Assembly: GCA_963724065.1 (NCBI GenBank)
Contig: CAVRTB010000001.1
Location: 62,001 to 126,000 of the forward strand
Direction of reading: 5' to 3'
Length of the DNA stretch: 64,000 bases
Origin: DASRIA01 sp963724065
GTDB taxonomy: Bacteria > Actinomycetota > Thermoleophilia > Solirubrobacterales > JBBDJG01
Translations under genes and position numbers: made by a program
The notes under the pieces: model-generated
What the model was told of the DNA's origin: nothing
The model's database searches: none
Seen by the model: the letters and a program-made list of their open reading frames with translations, nothing else
Shown: one piece after another, positions 59,593 through 64,000 of the stretch
Position numbering within the stretch: the stretch's first letter is position 1
Layout of the letters: each line of letters begins with the position of its first letter

Positions 59593-60195
59593 CTAGCCGC
59601 CGGTTCCGTCGCCGCTGTTGCGGTTCTTCTTCGCGCGCTGCTCGAAGCCGGCGAGGCAGCCCTGCTGGTACGGCAGGACCAACGAGGGGTTGCCCTGCTC
59701 GTAGAGCTCGGCGTACTCCCTCGCGACGTCGGCGGGCCTGGTGGCCTGGATGTTGTACTGCTCGGCCAGCTGAGCCGGGGTGTACGCGCCGCAGAGGTTC
59801 TTCCCCTGGGTGTAGAGGTCCTTGTGGAGTGCCTTGCGCTGGGCCGGGGAGAAGTCCTCGATGGTCTTGGGGGGAGCGGACTTCTTGCGCGATGCGGGTT
59901 TCTTGCGAGGCTTGTCGCGCTTGGCGGCATCCTGGTTACCGGATCCGGCGCTCGAGTCGTCGCTCGGCGTGGACGCCTTGCCACTTTCGCTCTTCGGCTG
60001 CGTCGAGCCCCCCGTGTCAGCGGTCGTGTCGGACCCTGCCTTCGAGGGACGCTTCGTGACCGGCGCCTGTGTGGCGCCCGTTGCTCCCGTCGCCGCGGAC
60101 CGGTCTGCGGAAGGCTTCTCGTTGTCGTCGGAGCCGCACGACGCAAGTGCAAGTGCGAGCGCGACGAGCAGTCCCGCTGCCGATTTGATCCTCAA
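59593..60195 (-). CDS. Lipoprotein of unknown function
   Basis: 200 residues. Lipoprotein signal LLVALALALASCGSDDN places the lipidated Cys at residue 20. A long Ser/Thr/Lys-rich disordered linker (about residues 25-110) leads to a compact helical C-terminal domain with EDFSPAQRKALHKDLYTQGK, LCGAYTPAQLAEQYNI and QGCLAGFEQ, carrying two Cys likely to form a disulfide. No known family. Confidence 0.6.
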   Translation of the reverse strand: MRIKSAAGLLVALALALASCGSDDNEKPSADRSAATGATGATQAPVTKRPSKAGSDTTADTGGSTQPKSESGKASTPSDDSSAGSGNQDAAKRDKPRKKPASRKKSAPPKTIEDFSPAQRKALHKDLYTQGKNLCGAYTPAQLAEQYNIQATRPADVAREYAELYEQGNPSLVLPYQQGCLAGFEQRAKKNRNSGDGTGG

Positions 60196-60280
60196 GGTTC
60201 CCTCGTTCCCCCGTTCCGCGGTCAGTCTCCCACAAAGACGGCGGGCAAGCCACCAATTCGGCCCGCCGGGGGGATCCCAG

Positions 60281-60311
60281 AAAACGAGCGCCGCCCGGGG
60301 GGCGGCGCTCG
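60281..60311 (-). terminator. Intrinsic terminator
   Basis: On the minus strand CGAGCGCCGCC pairs with GGCGGCGCTCG around a short G/C loop and is followed by TTTT. It lies 37 bases after the stop of the secreted-protein gene at 60348. Confidence 0.75.
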
Positions 60312-60347
60312 CAATCCGATTCCTACGTTGCTACGAGACTGGACCTG

Positions 60348-60884
60348 TTAGATCCCGTCGTGAGCGCTGATGTTGCCCGACTCGATTGGCGTCGTCGAGA
60401 ACGGAGTCGTCGTGCACGCTGTCCCTGGCGGTGCCAGGAAGCCCGTGCTCGAGTCCTCGGGGTCGTTCACGCCCTCGCCGTTGTCGATCGCACGATCGAT
60501 GATCGTGAAACCAGGCGGTGCGAGGCCTGTGCTCGACTCGTCGATCCTGAGTCGGGTCCAGACGCTGTTGCCGATTGCGTTCAGGCAGACGACCGTACCG
60601 CTCAGGTCGACGAGGTCCAGACCGAGGACTCCGCCGGGGTAGATCCTGATCCACCAGTGCCCTGAGGCCGGAATGCCGGTCCCCGTGGCGTCCCTGCTCT
60701 GGCCATTCACGTGCACCTGGCACGGGAACGTCCCGAACGGCGTCGGGCAAAAGCCCTTGTGGGTTCCGTTCCGGAAGTCCTTGTTCGGTCCTTGGCCGTT
60801 CGAGTGCGTGGCCGATGCCGTTGCGGGCACCAGCATCGCCGCTACGGCAAATACCGCGACAAGGCTTCCTACCATTTTCCGCAT
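60348..60884 (-). CDS. Secreted hypothetical protein
   Basis: 178 residues from ATG 60884 (GGAGGG just upstream). Signal peptide LVAVFAVAAMLVPATASA. Mature part: GPNKDFRNGTHKGFCPTPFG, FPCQVHVNGQSRD, GHWWIRIYPGGVLGLDLVDL, and four Cys in two likely pairs. No family known. Monocistronic with its own terminator. Confidence 0.6.
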   Translation of the reverse strand: MRKMVGSLVAVFAVAAMLVPATASATHSNGQGPNKDFRNGTHKGFCPTPFGTFPCQVHVNGQSRDATGTGIPASGHWWIRIYPGGVLGLDLVDLSGTVVCLNAIGNSVWTRLRIDESSTGLAPPGFTIIDRAIDNGEGVNDPEDSSTGFLAPPGTACTTTPFSTTPIESGNISAHDGI

Positions 60885-61004
60885 ACTGCCCCCTCCTTGT
60901 TGCATCGATCAGCTGATCATTCCTGCGTTCGCGACCCTCTCACATGGAGGACCGCGAAGTCAAGCAACGAGCAACGCGGCAGATCGGAAAAAGAGAGTCC
61001 CTGC

Positions 61005-63290
61005 TCAGGGGATGAAAACGCCGGGCCGCAAGAAGGTGCCCTCGTCCCCGTCGCCGCATGACATCGGGCAGCCGGCGCCGAAGCCGGTCCCGTTCGGGCC
61101 CGGATCGAGAGCAGCGACGCTGTCGAGCGCATAGATGCTGCGCTTGGTGTCGAGCACGGCGCCCGGGATCAGGGTGTTGATTCTCGTCGTCAAATTGCAC
61201 GCACCGCCGATCGTCGTCGAGGCGGTCGCGACGCACGAGACCGGAACCGCGAGCTCGAAGTCCTCGACCGTGGCGGCGTCGACAGCAGGGCTGCCGTTGA
61301 GCTTGTCCGTGAGGCGCACGGTGGCCTTCACCACGATGCTGCCGGTGAAGTCGGCGCCCGGGCCGCCGGGGCACGCGGCGTTGGTGACGTTGCACCGGAT
61401 GTCGGTGATGCCGATGATGAAGTCGATGTCGGAGTCGTCGGGCGGGCCGGGGAGCCCGATCACGCTGCGGTACTTGATGCGTGCCAGCGAGTTCGAGGAG
61501 AAGCCGTTGAAGTCCGGTGTCCCGACCGTCAGCATCGGCGATGTCTGCACCGGCGGGTTGCAGGACGGGGACGCGAGTCCCGGCCCGTGGATGCGGTTCG
61601 GGCTCGTGCACTCCGTGAATGCCGGCACGAGCGGGATCGTCGACGGTGTCGCGCCCTTGGGACGGGGGTACCCCGCGATCGGCGCTTCACGCGAGTAGAC
61701 GTCCACCTGCCCGTCGGTGTCGCCGCTGACGAGCGTCTCGGTGGTGTGGAAGAAGACGCGTGTGCCGTCGAGTGACGCCCCGCGCCAGACGGCCAGCGCG
61801 TCGGCGTTGGTCGTCGCCGGCCCGGTCGAGATGAGCGTCGTCGCGCCCGCATTGCGCTCGTAGATGTCGAGCCAGGTGTTGTCGGTGTCCGCGCCGACGA
61901 GCTTCTCGTAGGTCTGGAAGAAGACCCGTGTGCCGTCCGCGGAGGCCCCGACGAAGGTGGCGGCGTGCGGGCCCGTGCCGCCGGCCGGCCCCTGCGAGAC
62001 GAGGTTCGTCGCACCGGCGAAGCGCTCGTAGAGGTCCCCCGCCCCGCTGTCGGTGTCGAGGCCGGACAAGGACTCGGTCGTCTGGAAGAAGACCCTCCCC
62101 CCCTCCTGGGAGATCTCGGCGAAGGTCGTGTTGTGCGAGCCGTTGCCACCTGTCGAGATCCACGTCGTGACGCCGTTCGTGCGTTCGTAGGTGTCGAGGC
62201 ATTGCAGGATGTACAGGGGTGGCTCGGAAGTGTCCGCGCAGGCGCCGTCGGTGTCTCCGCTGACGAGTGCCTCGCGCGTGTCGAAGAACACCCGCGTCCC
62301 GTCGAGCGACGCTCCGCCGAAGAAGACCTGGTAGGCGCCGTTGCCTCCGTTGGGGCCCACCGAGATGTGGGTGGTGGTGGTGCCGTCCTTGCGCTCGTAG
62401 ACGTCGCGCACCGTGTCAGTGTCTGAGCCGAGGATCGGCTCGTTGGTGCTGTAGAAGACACGGTTGCCGGTCAGCGACGCTCCCTCGAAGAACGCCGGGA
62501 ATGCCCCGTTGCCCCCTTCCGAGATGTGCTTTGTGACGCCGGCCGTGCGCTCGTACACGTCGGTCGAGCTGTCGGTGTCGCTGGACGTCAGCTGCTCCTG
62601 AGTGGTGAACCAGAGCGTCGAGCCCTCGGGGGTGGACCCGGCATAGTTGGCCTCGAACAGGCCGCTGCCGCCGAGCGGGCCGGTGGAGATCATCGTCGTG
62701 ATCCCGTTGAAGCGCTCGTAGACGTCTCTGCGGCCCGAGTCGGTGTCACTGCCGACGAGCGCCTCGTACGTGTAGAAGAACACGTGCAGGCCGTCCTGAG
62801 AGATCGCGGCGAAGAAGGCGTCCTGCGCCCCGTTGCCACCGGTGGGGCCCGTCGAGATCAGCGTCGTGGTGCCGCCGACACGCTCGTACACGTCCCTGAA
62901 CGAGTCGGTGTCCCCACTGACGAGCGATTCGCCGGTCTCGAATACGACGCGCGTGCCGTCCTTGGAGGCGTCGAAGAAGTCCGCGTTGAAGGCACCGTTG
63001 CCTCCCGCCGGCCCGGTGGAGACGAGCGTCGTGGTCGTACCCGCGCGCTCGTAGATGTCGATGCTCGCGTCCGTGTCGCCGGCGACAAGCGCCTCGTCGG
63101 TTGTGAAGAACGCTCGCGATCCGTCGTCCGAGAATCCGTCGACGTTCGCCTCGAACGCGCCGTTTCCACCAAGCGTGCCCGTCGAGAGCCAGCTCGTCAC
63201 GCTGTGGCTGGCGTATGCCTGCGCGGCGATTCCCGCCAGCGCCGTGACGACGACGGCCACGGCCAAAGCTACCCGCCCCCTGCTGCTCAA
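61005..63290 (-). CDS. Secreted nine-repeat propeller-like protein with shared C-terminal module
   Basis: 761 residues. Signal peptide ends near residue 27 (IAAQAYASH). Nine imperfect repeats of about 50 residues follow, each with SxDGTRVFFxTxExLVSGDTD, then DVYER, a G-T-T-T stretch and LISTGPxGGNGA. Repeat 6 carries a 14-residue Cys-containing insert. From about residue 545 comes the module also found at 19114-20724: PSTIPLVPAFTECTSPNR, HGPGLASPSCNP, LTVGTPDFNG, VIGLPGPPDDSDIDF and a late Asp/Cys-rich GCPMSCGDGDEGTFLRPGVF. Extracellular; function unknown. Confidence 0.75.
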   Translation of the reverse strand: MSSRGRVALAVAVVVTALAGIAAQAYASHSVTSWLSTGTLGGNGAFEANVDGFSDDGSRAFFTTDEALVAGDTDASIDIYERAGTTTTLVSTGPAGGNGAFNADFFDASKDGTRVVFETGESLVSGDTDSFRDVYERVGGTTTLISTGPTGGNGAQDAFFAAISQDGLHVFFYTYEALVGSDTDSGRRDVYERFNGITTMISTGPLGGSGLFEANYAGSTPEGSTLWFTTQEQLTSSDTDSSTDVYERTAGVTKHISEGGNGAFPAFFEGASLTGNRVFYSTNEPILGSDTDTVRDVYERKDGTTTTHISVGPNGGNGAYQVFFGGASLDGTRVFFDTREALVSGDTDGACADTSEPPLYILQCLDTYERTNGVTTWISTGGNGSHNTTFAEISQEGGRVFFQTTESLSGLDTDSGAGDLYERFAGATNLVSQGPAGGTGPHAATFVGASADGTRVFFQTYEKLVGADTDNTWLDIYERNAGATTLISTGPATTNADALAVWRGASLDGTRVFFHTTETLVSGDTDGQVDVYSREAPIAGYPRPKGATPSTIPLVPAFTECTSPNRIHGPGLASPSCNPPVQTSPMLTVGTPDFNGFSSNSLARIKYRSVIGLPGPPDDSDIDFIIGITDIRCNVTNAACPGGPGADFTGSIVVKATVRLTDKLNGSPAVDAATVEDFELAVPVSCVATASTTIGGACNLTTRINTLIPGAVLDTKRSIYALDSVAALDPGPNGTGFGAGCPMSCGDGDEGTFLRPGVFIP

Positions 63291-63442
63291 AGAACCTCCC
63301 AGCCCCCCGGTATCCGTGCCACGCCAGCGTGACCGTGGCCGATCCTACCAGCAATAGCGCGCTCAGATCCGATCGATTTCGACCCTCGCTGGAGGCGGCC
63401 TCCCCCGATCCGCTACGTCGGCGCCGATCGCCCGTTAACGAA

Positions 63443-63466
63443 ACCGGGCGGCTTGCGCCGCCCGGT
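63443..63466 (-). terminator. Intrinsic terminator of the PhoD-like gene
   Basis: ACCGGGCGGC-N4-GCCGCCCGGT, a perfect 10-bp stem; on the minus strand it is followed by a T-rich stretch (TTTCGTT). It lies 33 bases after the stop at 63499. Confidence 0.7.
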
Positions 63467-63498
63467 CTCTGGTCACTACAGGTGTGTCCTGGGACTGC

Positions 63499-64000
63499 TT
63501 AGGGCCCGTAGACCTGCGAGCAGGGCGTGAGAGGCACGTTCTGGTCGTTGATCACCGTTCCGGTGCTGTCCCTCGAGGACACGGTCGCCGTGTCGGCTGC
63601 CGCGTTCACGTCGATGTGTCCGTACGAGTACTTGTCGAGGTGACGACAGTCGATGTTCACCAGGTTCAACGTGGTGTTGAACACGAACAGGCCCAGTGGG
63701 CCGGCCACCGCGATCACCTCGTTCTGGAAGGTGTTCGTGGCGATCGGACCGGTGATGGTCTCGTTCGCGATCGGCGTGTTGTCGGTGAACCTGTCGATCG
63801 ACACCTGGTTCTGCAGGGTGCCGTGGTTGTCCGTCGTCAGGAACGCGACGTTGTCGATGCCGTTGTTCCGGATGAAGTTCAGCATCTCGGAACGCTCGGC
63901 GCCGTAGCCCTCCCAGCGGTCGTAGGGCAGCGCGTAGAACTGCTGCCATGCGAGCTCGCTGACGATCACCTTGTGCGTCGCGGTTGAGTTCAACAGGTCG
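63499..64000 (-). CDS. PhoD-like alkaline phosphatase, C-terminal part
   Basis: 167 codons run off the window end without a start (the visible TTG 63993 is internal: DLLNSTATHKVIVSEL continues the family sequence upstream). Motifs of PhoD-type metallophosphatases: ELAWQQFYALPYDRWEGYGA, ERSEMLNFIRNNGIDNVAFL, TTDNHG with a metal-binding His. PhoD enzymes are exported phosphodiesterases acting on teichoic acids or phosphate esters. The C-terminal domain after TDNHG has DCRHLDKYSYGHIDV and a final Cys. Confidence 0.75.
   Translation of the reverse strand, partial: DLLNSTATHKVIVSELAWQQFYALPYDRWEGYGAERSEMLNFIRNNGIDNVAFLTTDNHGTLQNQVSIDRFTDNTPIANETITGPIATNTFQNEVIAVAGPLGLFVFNTTLNLVNIDCRHLDKYSYGHIDVNAAADTATVSSRDSTGTVINDQNVPLTPCSQVYGP

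Noticed and set aside
61700..63200. Periodic DNA similarity suggesting a CRISPR or satellite array
   Set aside because: The period is 150-165 bp, in frame, and diverges at third codon positions; it is a protein repeat.

Overview
The window reads as high-GC actinobacterial DNA, most of it from the Thermoleophilia (Solirubrobacterales-like). The evidence is protein families typical of that group: the short secreted proteins with a GGTSYA signal segment, collagen-like Gly-X-Y proteins, beta-propeller secreted proteins sharing a Cys/Pro-rich C-terminal module, and Lys/Arg-rich beta-sandwich tails ending in DxAGN-type motifs. No rRNA, CRISPR array or complete transposase was seen. One tRNA gene (tRNA-Thr, anticodon CGT) is present.

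Layout. 1-6.2 kb: a sugar-utilisation locus (MFS transporter start, four-times frameshifted GH3 beta-glucosidase, divergent LacI regulator), a TMEM175-type channel and a membrane/BAAT hydrolase that loses its start exactly where the next gene stops. This block may be a foreign insertion or an assembly join. 6.2-9.6 kb: an intradiol dioxygenase lipoprotein, an NmrA-like reductase and two Thermoleophilia-type secreted proteins. 9.6-21.0 kb: a decayed genomic-island zone that starts in the tRNA-Thr gene and is punctuated by two further near-perfect copies of the tRNA 3' half (and one degenerate copy). It holds nitronate monooxygenases, an FAD monooxygenase, a large LAL/LuxR regulator, a group II intron 3' end, an in-frame chimera of two truncated enzymes, small membrane proteins and a secreted propeller protein. 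No integrase remains.

21.2-29.8 kb: a stress/dormancy-like cluster with two universal stress proteins plus a third Usp stub, an eRF1-fold (baeRF) protein, a ferredoxin-reductase-like flavoprotein, transaldolase, a PQ-loop transporter with one nonsense codon, a DNA glycosylase stub, DUF488 and a DoxX-like membrane protein. Two of these genes share an identical upstream promoter-like element. 30-38.3 kb: HAD phosphatase, a divergent anti-sigma/ECF sigma pair followed by a GH15 glucoamylase-like enzyme, a response regulator with an eroded output domain, a GreA-like factor, and a histidine kinase/response regulator operon.

38.4-48.2 kb: GT1 glycosyltransferase, a PstS-like binding protein, a divergent TetR/cupin pair, a Cys-containing secreted protein, a 1356-residue secreted glucose-dehydrogenase/PKD/DNRLRE/FN3 mosaic, and three tiny overlapping charged-protein genes. 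48.2-58.6 kb: a frameshifted molybdopterin oxidoreductase behind a perfect dyad operator, a YbhN-type membrane protein, a second two-component operon, DNA ligase D, an HD-GYP response regulator and an anti-sigma-type ATPase. 58.7-64 kb: a run of secreted or lipid-anchored proteins on the minus strand, including a nine-repeat propeller-like protein carrying the same C-terminal module as the one at 19-20.7 kb, and a PhoD-like phosphatase cut by the window end.

Repeated single-base frameshifts (GH3, flavin monooxygenase, beta-helix protein, Usp, molybdopterin enzyme) mean that some apparent pseudogenes could be sequence errors. The tRNA-half repeats, intron remnant and fused gene stubs cannot be explained that way.
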